Of a stretch of 5,465 nucleotides of DNA, positions 1 through 5,465 are shown one piece after another. Source of the DNA: JAAZFF01 sp964405775 (lineage in GTDB: Bacteria > Verrucomicrobiota > Kiritimatiellia > RFP12 > UBA3636); assembly GCA_964405775.1 (NCBI GenBank), contig CAYOPG010000114.1, positions 1 to 5,465 on the forward strand, read 5' to 3'. A model generated the notes under the pieces. That model searched no databases. It was not told the DNA's origin and saw only the letters and a list, made by a program, of their open reading frames with translations. Positions within the stretch are counted from its first letter, which is position 1, and the number at the start of each line of letters is the position of its first letter. The position numbers and the translations under genes were made by a program.

Positions 1-29
1 ATCATTATATGATATTTCAGTAGACAAAC

Positions 30-49
30 CTTCCTGTTTTTCCAGGAAG
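30..49. repeat. Inverted repeat, possible transcription terminator
   Basis: CTTCCTG at 30-36 and CAGGAAG at 43-49 form a perfect 7-bp stem with a 6-nt loop. A few more A-T pairs are possible if one C is bulged. Read on the plus strand the stem is followed by a loose T-rich tail (GTTTAT, then CCCATTTCTT). Read on the minus strand it is followed by GTTTGTC. Neither is a strong uridine run, so a terminator is only possible. It could end a plus-strand gene entering from the left or catch the cstA transcript about 240 nt after its stop codon. Confidence 0.35.
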
Positions 50-115
50 TTTATCCCATTTCTTAAGGTTGGTTATTGGCCTCTAGTATTGAGTTTAATC
101 TCAGGCAAGGGATTG

Positions 116-129
116 ATCAGGAACCTGAT
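116..129. repeat. Short palindrome ATCAGG-AA-CCTGAT
   Basis: Two perfect 6-bp arms are separated by only two bases. The 2-nt gap is too small for a relaxed RNA hairpin loop, so a DNA-level protein-binding site is as plausible as an RNA structure. There is no adjacent T run. Confidence 0.4.
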
Positions 130-140
130 TCACCCTTCAG

Positions 141-172
141 TGGGCAGCCAACGACACGAATATCGCTGCCCA
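141..172. repeat. GC-rich inverted repeat downstream of cstA
   Basis: TGGGCAGC at 141-148 and GCTGCCCA at 165-172 form a perfect 8-bp stem around a 16-nt loop. No T run follows on either strand, so it is not a standard rho-independent terminator. It lies about 115 nt past the cstA stop codon and could act as a 3' mRNA-stabilising hairpin, but that is inference. Confidence 0.5.
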
Positions 173-287
173 TCAAGGATATGAGGCACATCCACTCTTG
201 GCAGACCATTCAAGTCCAGAATGTCATCAACAATCTTGACTCCGATGGTTAAGCCTGAATCCTCTGGTAAATCACAGACGGCTCTGC

Positions 288-1994
288 TTATGCGGAGACG
301 CGCCCCTTGCGGAACTCAAGCACAACCGCTCGCGCGCTCATAAGAACCAGAACGAGGGCTAACGCAAGCAAAATCACACATATAACGCCCAGAGCGATAT
401 TGCCGCCTTTTCGCAATTCACCGCCGGCAAGTTGCAAAAGCGCAGCGCAGCTCACCGAGAGCATTATAACCATGGGGATTATTGCCACGAGCGGCTTAGC
501 TCTGCGACGTATCAGCCAGAGCGAGGCTACGAGCAAAGTCAAAGCTGCAAGGAGCTGGTTGGAGGCTCCAAAAACCGGCCAGATGCGATCTGATTCGCCG
601 AATGTAAGCCATAGCGCAACTAATACCGAGAGGAGAGTTGCTACATACATGTTTGAGAAGAAAGCCGCAACAGGATTTCGGCTGAGGGATGAAGTCGGGG
701 TCGTGGAGACGTCGACGCCCGCCCGCGGCGAGAATAGCTCTTGTAGCGTGAAGCGGGCCAGTCTCGTCGAGGTGTCGAGCGATGTCATCAGGAATGCGGA
801 AACAGACAGGGAGACAAAAACGGCGCCGATCGTCTCTCCTACCCCGATGCGCGTGCCAAACGAGGCTAGACCGCGCGCAAACAGCGACGCGGCATCTCCG
901 GTGCCGCCAGCTCCGACGATCTGCTCGCGTGTTAGATATCCTACGGAAATCATTGCGATTACGCCGAGAATGCCCTCTAGCAGCATCGCTCCATATCCGA
1001 CCGGGACTGCATCTTTCTCGTTGTCGAGCTGCTTGGCAGTGGTGCCGGAGGCCACAAGCGAATGGAAGCCCGAACACGCGCCGCAGGCTATCGTGACAAA
1101 TACGAATGGGAAGAGCGATGTCTCTACGCCGGAAAAGTTTGGCGCTTTAAACCCGACAAACGCCGGCGCATGGATTTCCGGCCGGAACGCGATTATCCCG
1201 ATGAATCCGAAAAGAAGCATACCGTAGAGAAGGTAAGAGTTGAGGTAGTCGCGCGGCTGTAGCATAAGCCACACAGGCAAAGTCGAGGCGACGGCGCAGT
1301 AGATCAACAAAATCAAAACCCATATAGTCTTGGTTTGCGATCCGGTGGTGCCGAGAAACGCACCAATATCCAGAGGAATCTTTGTGCCAAGCCACACGAA
1401 GAAAAACACCAGAGGCACGAAAATAAGCGTGCCCATGAAGATTGACAGTCCGCGCCTATATACAAGCCACCCGAAGACAGGGGCAATTGCAATGAAGAGC
1501 AATGAAGAGGTGGCGACGGCCGGGTTGCTGACGAAAGTTGCCGCGACTAGCTTGGCGAACACGGCAACAACCAGAATCAGTGTCGACCAGCAGAAGACGA
1601 GAAAGAGCTGACGTCCTGAATACCCGATGTAATGTTCTATCACGGAGGCGATGCTGCGGCCTTGGTTGCGGACACTCATGACCATTGCCGCAAGATCGTG
1701 CATGGCGCCGATGAACATGCAGCCCAGAAGCAACCAGAGCAGCACGGGAGCCCAGCCGAAGTAGATTGCCATGATAGGTCCGACGATGGGGCCCGCGCCC
1801 GCTATGCTCGCAAAATGATGACCGAATAGCACGAAGGGGTTCGTCGGGGCGTAGTCAATGTCGTCTCGCAGAGTGTGCGCCGGCGTGGGACGGTCTCGGT
1901 CGAGACCGAACAGGCGGCTTAGGAAGCCACCATAAAGGAAGTACGCAACCACGTAAAAGGCGACAGCTCCGACAAGCAATGTTAGTCCGTTCAT
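288..1994 (-). CDS. cstA: CstA-family carbon starvation transporter (peptide/pyruvate uptake)
   Basis: This 568-residue polytopic inner-membrane protein belongs to the CstA family, whose members import peptides and/or pyruvate, often when carbon is scarce. Hallmarks seen are GHHFASIAGAGPIVGP (residues 58-73), CGACSGFHSLVASGTT (304-319), SLDTSTRLARF (405-415) and WPVFGASNQLLA (472-483). About 14 to 16 hydrophobic segments run from residue 4 to about 555, followed by a short basic tail. Enterobacterial CstA is about 700 residues; this is a shorter form but looks complete at both ends. The ATG start is preceded by GGAG with a 7-nt spacer. The gene has its own likely promoter and is separated from the upstream operon by a terminator, so it is probably transcribed alone. 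No two-component system or YjiX-type partner is visible nearby. Family assignment is firm; the exact substrate cannot be read from the sequence. Confidence 0.96.
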   Translation of the reverse strand: MNGLTLLVGAVAFYVVAYFLYGGFLSRLFGLDRDRPTPAHTLRDDIDYAPTNPFVLFGHHFASIAGAGPIVGPIMAIYFGWAPVLLWLLLGCMFIGAMHDLAAMVMSVRNQGRSIASVIEHYIGYSGRQLFLVFCWSTLILVVAVFAKLVAATFVSNPAVATSSLLFIAIAPVFGWLVYRRGLSIFMGTLIFVPLVFFFVWLGTKIPLDIGAFLGTTGSQTKTIWVLILLIYCAVASTLPVWLMLQPRDYLNSYLLYGMLLFGFIGIIAFRPEIHAPAFVGFKAPNFSGVETSLFPFVFVTIACGACSGFHSLVASGTTAKQLDNEKDAVPVGYGAMLLEGILGVIAMISVGYLTREQIVGAGGTGDAASLFARGLASFGTRIGVGETIGAVFVSLSVSAFLMTSLDTSTRLARFTLQELFSPRAGVDVSTTPTSSLSRNPVAAFFSNMYVATLLSVLVALWLTFGESDRIWPVFGASNQLLAALTLLVASLWLIRRRAKPLVAIIPMVIMLSVSCAALLQLAGGELRKGGNIALGVICVILLALALVLVLMSARAVVLEFRKGRVSA

Positions 1995-2022
1995 AATTTC
2001 TCTCCAGCAAGTGAAAACTTCA

Positions 2023-2048
2023 TCGAAAGGTTACTCCTGGCGTTTCGA
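2023..2048. promoter_or_regulatory. Inverted repeat across the cstA promoter, candidate operator
   Basis: TCGAAA at 2023-2028 and TTTCGA at 2043-2048 are perfect inverted half-sites whose centres are 20 bp apart, about two helical turns. With one small offset the match extends outward to CATCGAAA and TTTCGAGATG. The pair lies between the proposed -35 box and the transcription start of cstA and brackets the -10 box, where a dimeric repressor would block the polymerase. No regulator is identified. Confidence 0.35.
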
Positions 2049-2056
2049 GATGTCAA
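2028..2056 (-). promoter_or_regulatory. Likely sigma70-type promoter of cstA
   Basis: On the minus strand a perfect TTGACA -35 box (2051-2056) is followed after 17 nt by TAACCT (2028-2033), which matches the TATAAT consensus at three positions including the key first A and last T. Transcription would start near 2021, giving a leader of about 27 nt that contains the GGAG ribosome binding site of cstA. The perfect -35 box and ideal spacing support the call; the weak -10 box limits it. Confidence 0.5.
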
Positions 2057-2082
2057 GCTCTGCGCACCAGCAGATCCGAAAG

Positions 2083-2119
2083 AAAAAAATCCAAAAACCG
2101 GAATGATTCGTTTTTTAGA
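2083..2119 (-). terminator. Rho-independent terminator of the four-gene operon
   Basis: On the minus-strand transcript UCUAAAAA-A-CG (2119 to 2109) can pair with CG-G-UUUUUGGA (2100 to 2090) around an 8-nt loop, giving eight outer pairs (one G-U), one A-G mismatch and two inner G-C pairs. Seven uridines (2089 to 2083) follow directly. The stem is AU-rich, which weakens it, but its place between the ispA stop codon and the cstA promoter fits the end of a transcription unit. Confidence 0.5.
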
Positions 2120-2142
2120 AAGAAACAGGGAAGAGGAATTGC

Positions 2143-2169
2143 AGGTGTCTTTTTGGTCTTATGACACCT
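2143..2169 (-). repeat. Hairpin immediately after the ispA stop codon
   Basis: AGGTGTC (2143-2149) and GACACCT (2163-2169) form a perfect 7-bp stem with a 13-nt loop, starting directly next to the TAG stop codon of ispA. It lacks an adjacent uridine run, so by itself it is a poor terminator. It may protect the 3' end or help the U-run hairpin 24 nt further downstream. Confidence 0.45.
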
Positions 2170-3048
2170 CTAGATTTTTCGCGAAACCTGCCCTTCCACA
2201 AGAGATCGAAGGACGCTTAGAGCTTCATTTTTATCGTTGTCGTCGGTGGCGAAAGCATCGAGTCCGGCAAGAGCTTTAGCGGTGTATTCCGAGGCGAGGC
2301 AACGTGCGGCGCACTTATCCATGATTAGCATTATGCCCATTTCATCCGCCTTGGCTGGATCGTCGGCGTCTAAGATGTCGTCAACAATCTGGAATGCGAT
2401 CCCTAAATTTCTGCCGAACTCACGAAAAGCTTTTATCTGCGAATCGCTCGCTCCGGCGGCGCCGGCACCCATAACAAGGGCACATTGAATGAGATCGGAA
2501 GTCTTGTGCTCGTGAACGTACTCGATACGAGCTCTGTCATGTGGAGGCATCGAGCACACGTCAACCCACTGTCCACCGATCACCCCCGCCGGACCCGCCG
2601 CCCGAGCAAGCTCCGTTGTGACTGCACGCACCGCTTCTGCATCCCCGGGAGTCTTTAGTGCCAGAGCGAATGCAACCGCCTGAAGTGCGTCTCCGGCGAG
2701 TACGCCTTGAGCATAACCGTACTTAGCATGCACTGTCGGTCGCCCGCGGCGCAGCAAATCGTTGTCCATGCAAGGCAAATCGTCGTGAATCAGCGTGTAT
2801 GTATGCAAAGCTTCGATGGCAAGAGCTGCCGGCACAGCCTTGTCAAACTTGCCGGACACAGCTTGGCATGCAGCTAGACAAAGCACCGGACGCAGGCGTT
2901 TGCCCCCTGTCATGAAGGAGTATTTAAGCGGCTCGGCAAGATCTGCAGGAATACCGGCGTCTGTGATTATCCCATCAGGCGTGAACAGCTTCGCGAGCTC
3001 TTCTTCAACAACTTTTCTGTACTTCGTGGCGATTTGAACAAAATCCAT
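2170..3048 (-). CDS. ispA: Short-chain polyprenyl diphosphate synthase, probably farnesyl diphosphate synthase
   Basis: A cytosolic prenyltransferase that condenses isopentenyl diphosphate with allylic diphosphates, feeding undecaprenyl phosphate and quinone synthesis. From the ATG it has 292 residues, normal for the family. Visible motifs are GGKRLRP (48-54), the first aspartate-rich motif DDLPCMDND (89-97) followed by LRRGRPT, and the second, FQIVDDILD (219-227). The Tyr-Thr pair five and four residues before the first motif resembles the Tyr-Ser of bacterial farnesyl diphosphate synthases, so a C15 product is likelier than C20. A TTG three codons upstream would leave no room for a ribosome binding site; AAGGA lies 9 nt before the ATG. 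It follows the glycosyltransferase by 33 bp. Oddity: after the second motif the usual GKxTY segment is missing and the loop is about 12 residues shorter than in E. coli IspA. Geranylgeranyl synthase remains possible. Confidence 0.92.
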   Translation of the reverse strand: MDFVQIATKYRKVVEEELAKLFTPDGIITDAGIPADLAEPLKYSFMTGGKRLRPVLCLAACQAVSGKFDKAVPAALAIEALHTYTLIHDDLPCMDNDLLRRGRPTVHAKYGYAQGVLAGDALQAVAFALALKTPGDAEAVRAVTTELARAAGPAGVIGGQWVDVCSMPPHDRARIEYVHEHKTSDLIQCALVMGAGAAGASDSQIKAFREFGRNLGIAFQIVDDILDADDPAKADEMGIMLIMDKCAARCLASEYTAKALAGLDAFATDDNDKNEALSVLRSLVEGQVSRKI

Positions 3049-3057
3049 TTTTACCAA

Positions 3058-3062
3058 TCCTT
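3058..3062 (-). promoter_or_regulatory. Ribosome binding site that fixes the ispA start
   Basis: AAGGA on the minus strand lies 9 nt before the ATG at 3046-3048. It directly abuts the alternative TTG at 3055-3057, which makes that codon unusable with this site. Confidence 0.7.
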
Positions 3063-3081
3063 GTTGAACACAATAAAAAAA

Positions 3082-4254
3082 CTAGCCATCCTTCAAGGCG
3101 GCGGCAAATCTTTTTCTTACAGCCGCCGGAGCATATTTGCGAATGGTGTACTCTCTGCCATTACCTGCCATCTCTCGCGCTATATGAGGTTGATCAAGAT
3201 ATAGAAGCAGCATCTCCTCGAATTCAGGATAGTTAGCAAACCAGAGACCGCCATTCGACGATTCGCACTGCCATTTCAGAACCTCTCCTTTGGCATGTAC
3301 AAGAGCTGGCGTGCCGGCAAGCCAAGCTTCCAACAGCACAATGCTCAGACTTTCGTTCACAGACGGATGGCAGAAAGCAACGGCACCTGCCATAACGTCC
3401 CGCTTCTCTTGCTCCGATACAAATCCCAGATCGTGGAAATGCCCCTTCATCGCTGGAGGCACGTCAACCTGCCCCGACCCCGTCATTACAAGGTCCACGT
3501 TCCGGCCTGTCCTGCTTCTGAAGCAATCCATGTAGTCCATAAGGATCGGAGTTCCCTTCAGAGGTTCACGTCTCCCGCTGTAGAGCACGTAGTCCGTTGT
3601 TATTCCTGATTTGCGCGCGAACGCATCTGGATCGCCTTCGAACGGCTCGATCCCCATCGCCACGACGGCTTCTGTCTTTGTATTCAAATCGTAGAGCCTG
3701 TGCGCCAGAGCCTGTTCCGGTTCGGTGTTGAACAAAAATCCGCGCACAGTCTCGAACATCCTCCTAATACGCCGCACACAGGCGAACGGCTCGTTATGCA
3801 AACACGGCACAAGCAGCATCTTATCAGGAACAGCCATGCTCGCTGCCTCTATAAGGCCAAAAAGGTACGGTCCGGCTATAACCCTCGCGTAGTCACCTCC
3901 GTTTTCGCGAATATGCGCTATCAGCGTGTCAGAGTTGACACTCTGCCTCAGCCATACATCCTCTTCTTCATCTGTAAGCTCCTGTCCACGGCTTACCATT
4001 TCCTGCACTCGAAGGAAGGATCCTACATCGCGATTCTCGTTAACGGGGAAACGCCTCACGGTCATACCCTCGCGTTCAAACGCCCCCTGCGGCAACTCAT
4101 TTTCCCACGTATAGTGGCTTTTGGCGCAGGTGGTCAGGAACTCCACGTCATGCCCCATGGCTACTGCGTCGCGCGCCAGACTGTAGAGCAGCGTTTCGGC
4201 GCCACCAACAGTACCAGGCTCATGGAGTCGCGGACAAATGAATGCAAGCTTCAT
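3082..4254 (-). CDS. Glycosyltransferase, GT4-like (GT-B fold)
   Basis: A 390-residue cytoplasmic glycosyltransferase, predicted to transfer a sugar from a nucleotide-sugar donor to a glycan or lipid-linked acceptor. The N-terminal half opens with a typical first strand and glycine loop (MKLAFICPRL, then GGAE at 17-20). The C-terminal donor-binding half carries SGRREPLKG (226-234), equivalent to the GR-x-x-x-KG motif of the family, then MTGSG (257-261) and the E-x7-E motif with Glu301 and Glu309 (NESLSIVLLEAWLAGTP). It has no signal peptide or membrane segment. Its ATG overlaps the stop codon of the upstream small gene (ATGA), so translation is probably coupled; GAGG also lies about 13 nt upstream. 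Length and motifs are complete. Donor and acceptor cannot be read from the sequence. The downstream isoprenoid gene and upstream polysaccharide-type module suggest envelope glycan synthesis, which is inference. Confidence 0.93.
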   Translation of the reverse strand: MKLAFICPRLHEPGTVGGAETLLYSLARDAVAMGHDVEFLTTCAKSHYTWENELPQGAFEREGMTVRRFPVNENRDVGSFLRVQEMVSRGQELTDEEEDVWLRQSVNSDTLIAHIRENGGDYARVIAGPYLFGLIEAASMAVPDKMLLVPCLHNEPFACVRRIRRMFETVRGFLFNTEPEQALAHRLYDLNTKTEAVVAMGIEPFEGDPDAFARKSGITTDYVLYSGRREPLKGTPILMDYMDCFRSRTGRNVDLVMTGSGQVDVPPAMKGHFHDLGFVSEQEKRDVMAGAVAFCHPSVNESLSIVLLEAWLAGTPALVHAKGEVLKWQCESSNGGLWFANYPEFEEMLLLYLDQPHIAREMAGNGREYTIRKYAPAAVRKRFAAALKDG

Positions 4255-4709
4255 TGCTTGCCGCCACCCTCGAGCTTTTTGATTCGGGCTTTTAGCGCAT
4301 CCACCTCATGCTTGTGGCGATCATTCATCGTCTCAAGCGCTGCCAGCAGAAGGGAATTTATCTGGTTTTGCTGCGACCACATCCTGTACGTGTAAAATTT
4401 TAGCAGGCTCCAGATGACTTTTTTCACCTTTACGAGCATACAGCCCACAAAGCCACCGCGCTTTTCGACAATCTCGAAATCGTTTATATCAACCTGAGAA
4501 ATCTGACGGAGACAGACGAAATACTGCGTCATAAAGTTTTCGTCATCCTTAATAGTCAACAAATTGTTCTTCTCGGCTCGCGCAACTCGCGCTTCGTCGT
4601 ATACTCCGGCAGCGCGCTTCTCTGCCACTTTCGCCTGAATTTCCGCGACAATCTTTGCCGCATCGATTCCATCCGCACCTATTTTTATACTTGTTGCTGC
4701 CGTGTCCAT
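4251..4709 (-). CDS. Small accessory protein like the N-terminal module of polysaccharide-cluster methyltransferases/glycosyltransferases
   Basis: A 152-residue protein of unproven function. The order of its parts recalls the region often found ahead of the catalytic domain in methyltransferases and glycosyltransferases of surface-polysaccharide clusters: an N-terminal helix of the 'I-x-x-I-x-x-x-I-x-x-K-x-x-x-G' kind (residues 15-35), a middle segment with NFMTQY (58-63), a basic-hydrophobic stretch GGFVGCMLVKVKKVIWSLLK (85-104), the sequence YRMWSQQNQINSLL (108-121), and a C-terminal charged coiled coil (about 125-147). That resemblance is from memory of the family, not a search. The basic-hydrophobic stretch could sit on the inner membrane face. 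I chose the ATG at 4709 because AAGG lies 7 nt before it; the longer reading from 4814 would run 67 nt into the preceding hydrolase gene and has arginine-rich, unlikely sequence. The stop codon overlaps the glycosyltransferase start, suggesting a matched pair. Confidence 0.8.
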   Translation of the reverse strand: MDTAATSIKIGADGIDAAKIVAEIQAKVAEKRAAGVYDEARVARAEKNNLLTIKDDENFMTQYFVCLRQISQVDINDFEIVEKRGGFVGCMLVKVKKVIWSLLKFYTYRMWSQQNQINSLLLAALETMNDRHKHEVDALKARIKKLEGGGKQ

Positions 4710-4716
4710 TCTCGTG

Positions 4717-4720
4717 CCTT
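4717..4720 (-). promoter_or_regulatory. Ribosome binding site that fixes the small-gene start
   Basis: AAGG on the minus strand, 7 nt before the ATG at 4707-4709. It supports the 152-residue product over the 187-residue reading that begins inside the upstream gene. Confidence 0.55.
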
Positions 4721-4747
4721 GCTGTTGTTTCCCTGAACCGTTTTCAC

Positions 4748-5371
4748 TCACTGGTTGATGTAGGGGTTGTCGCGCCGTTCGGCGCCGATAGTGGTGTTCT
4801 GGCCATGGCCGCACACGACGACGACATCGTCATTGAGCTCCATGAGTTTAGACAACGACGATGCAAGCAGACCCCAGTCCCCGCCCGGGAGATCGGTGCG
4901 TCCGACAGAGCCGTTGAAAAGCGTGTCCCCCGCCACTAACAGCGATTCCTCTTCGAAAAAGTAGCAAACACCGCCCGGCGTGTGCCCTGGTGTTGTGATT
5001 ACCTTGGCCTTTAGCGAACCGGCCTCTATTATGCTCCCGTCGATGATATCATCAACAAGGATTTCCGGTTCCTGTTCAGGTTGAACATATCCCGGAATGA
5101 AATTTATCTTCGTGAACGCCCACAGCGCATCCTTCTTGTTCATATAAACCGGAGCCGGCATCGAGGCTAGCATTTCGGGTAGCGCGGATAGGTGGTCAAG
5201 GTGTCCGTGCGTGAAAAGATACGCCGACGGAGTCAATCCGTTATCTCGAAGAAATTCAAGTAAATCCCCAGCATCAGCGCCGGGATCAATCACGAACACC
5301 TTGTCTGGTTCGTTCCATACGACAGTGCAGTTGGCGGAATAATCGCCGGTGGGTATTACTCTGGCATGCAT
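4748..5371 (-). CDS. Metallo-beta-lactamase-fold hydrolase, glyoxalase II-like (YcbL type)
   Basis: A 207-residue cytosolic two-metal hydrolase, normal length for the short YcbL-type branch of the glyoxalase II family, which lacks the long C-terminal substrate domain of classical GloB. All metal ligands are visible: THGHLDH at 54-60 (His55, His57, Asp59, His60), His130 in TTPGHTPGG, Asp149 in VAGDTLF and His189 in GHGQNTTIG. The tail GHGQNTTIGAERRDNPYI is characteristic. Thioester hydrolysis is the best guess; the true substrate is unknown, and related folds act on many compounds. The ATG at 5371 is the only workable start: a TGA lies in frame three codons upstream, and the next Met (67) would remove the HxHxDH motif. 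No good ribosome binding site precedes it. It is the first gene of the operon and ends 38 bp before the small gene. Its functional link to the later genes is not evident. Confidence 0.93.
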   Translation of the reverse strand: MHARVIPTGDYSANCTVVWNEPDKVFVIDPGADAGDLLEFLRDNGLTPSAYLFTHGHLDHLSALPEMLASMPAPVYMNKKDALWAFTKINFIPGYVQPEQEPEILVDDIIDGSIIEAGSLKAKVITTPGHTPGGVCYFFEEESLLVAGDTLFNGSVGRTDLPGGDWGLLASSLSKLMELNDDVVVVCGHGQNTTIGAERRDNPYINQ

Positions 5372-5379
5372 AACTCGTC

Positions 5380-5385
5380 ATTATA
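5380..5385 (-). promoter_or_regulatory. Candidate -10 box of the operon promoter
   Basis: A perfect TATAAT on the minus strand, ending 8 nt before the ATG of the metallo-hydrolase gene. No good -35 hexamer lies 16-18 nt upstream; TTGAAG (5409-5414) is 23 nt away. If used, transcription would begin about 2-3 nt before the ATG, giving an almost leaderless mRNA, which fits the lack of a clear ribosome binding site. Confidence 0.35.
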
Positions 5386-5429
5386 CATTTGCCACGCAAA
5401 AAAATCACCTTCAAACTTAAAAAGTGCCG

Positions 5430-5443
5430 CATGCCGCGGTATG
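5430..5443. repeat. Near-perfect palindrome upstream of the operon
   Basis: CATGCCGCGGTATG is a 14-bp palindrome with one G-T position, centred on CCGCGG. It lies 59 nt before the first gene. On the minus strand an overlapping short stem (CCGC-GGCAT-GCGG) is followed after three bases by TTTTT, so this may instead be the remnant end of a terminator for a gene beyond the right edge. Confidence 0.3.
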
Positions 5444-5465
5444 TCATTTGAACAGACGCACAAAA

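Larger units (their letters stand above)
1..287. other. Intergenic region left of cstA, no supported gene
   Basis: No convincing gene is visible in this stretch, which is less GC-rich than the coding part. The plus strand is open from the left edge to a TGA at 182-184, but the translation has no recognisable motif and runs through a hairpin. The minus strand is open from 316 down to a TGA at 130-132, overlapping the end of cstA, but has no ATG start. The region holds three inverted repeats (30-49, 116-129, 141-172) and an AT-rich palindrome, ATCAT-TAT-ATGAT, at 1-13. On the minus strand that palindrome contains TATAAT, which could be a -10 box for a gene beyond the left edge, although no matching -35 box is visible. 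YjiX, the small protein that often follows cstA in enterobacteria, is absent. Confidence 0.6.

Noticed and set aside
2..184. Plus-strand open stretch running in from the left edge, possible gene end
   Set aside because: The 60-codon translation has no recognisable motif, crosses a perfect hairpin and is within the length expected by chance.
260..300. Imperfect stem around the cstA stop codon as a terminator
   Set aside because: Only short paired blocks with mismatches (GC plus CUC) and no following uridine run on the minus strand.
307..1227. Long plus-strand open frame of 306 codons opposite cstA
   Set aside because: It lies wholly antisense to the motif-rich cstA gene, its translation is rich in Arg, Ser and Thr with no recognisable domain, and such shadows are expected opposite GC-biased membrane-protein genes.
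3049..3057. TTG start for the polyprenyl synthase
   Set aside because: The AAGGA ribosome binding site directly abuts the TTG, while it is 9 nt from the ATG at 3048.
3700..4395. Plus-strand open frame of 231 codons opposite the glycosyltransferase and small gene
   Set aside because: It is antisense to two genes with clear start sites and family motifs, and its translation shows no domain.
4710..4814. Upstream extension of the small gene to an ATG at 4814
   Set aside because: It would overlap the end of the metallo-hydrolase gene by 67 nt, the extra 35 residues are arginine/glutamine-rich with no conserved look, and AAGG is well placed before the ATG at 4709.
1..5465. CRISPR array, tRNA, insertion sequence or phage element
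   Set aside because: No regularly spaced repeats, cloverleaf-like sequence, transposase or integrase motif, or terminal repeats were seen on either strand.

Overview
The window is a compact piece of bacterial chromosome with moderate GC content. All five recognisable genes lie on the minus strand, so transcription runs from the right edge to the left. It contains no tRNA, rRNA, CRISPR array, transposase or phage gene. The gene set and bacterial-type ribosome binding sites point to a bacterium. The polyprenyl synthase and the small polysaccharide-associated protein fit a Gram-negative-like or PVC-type lineage, but I cannot assign the organism from sequence alone.

Right part (5371 to 2170, read leftward): four tightly spaced genes that look like one operon. 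They are a glyoxalase II-like metallo-beta-lactamase-fold hydrolase; a 152-residue protein resembling the module usually found N-terminal to methyltransferases and glycosyltransferases in surface-polysaccharide clusters; a GT4-type glycosyltransferase that overlaps it by ATGA; and a short-chain (probably farnesyl) diphosphate synthase. Gaps are 38 bp, -4 bp and 33 bp (the last using the corrected start of the synthase). A TATAAT box sits only 8 nt before the first gene. The unit ends in two hairpins, the second followed by a seven-U run on the transcript.

Left part (1994 to 288): a complete CstA-family carbon-starvation transporter of 568 residues with its own likely promoter (TTGACA, 17-nt spacer, TAACCT), an inverted repeat across that promoter, and a good ribosome binding site. 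It appears to be a separate transcription unit.

Far left (1 to 287): no gene I can support, but several inverted repeats.

How the genes may work together: farnesyl diphosphate is the precursor of undecaprenyl phosphate, the lipid carrier on which many cell-surface glycans are built. A glycosyltransferase, a polysaccharide-cluster-type accessory protein and a farnesyl diphosphate synthase in one operon are therefore compatible with envelope glycan assembly. This is inference from context. Nothing here is clearly a new system. The most unusual items are the stand-alone accessory module coupled to the glycosyltransferase, the shortened diphosphate-binding loop of the polyprenyl synthase, and the near-leaderless start of the first operon gene.
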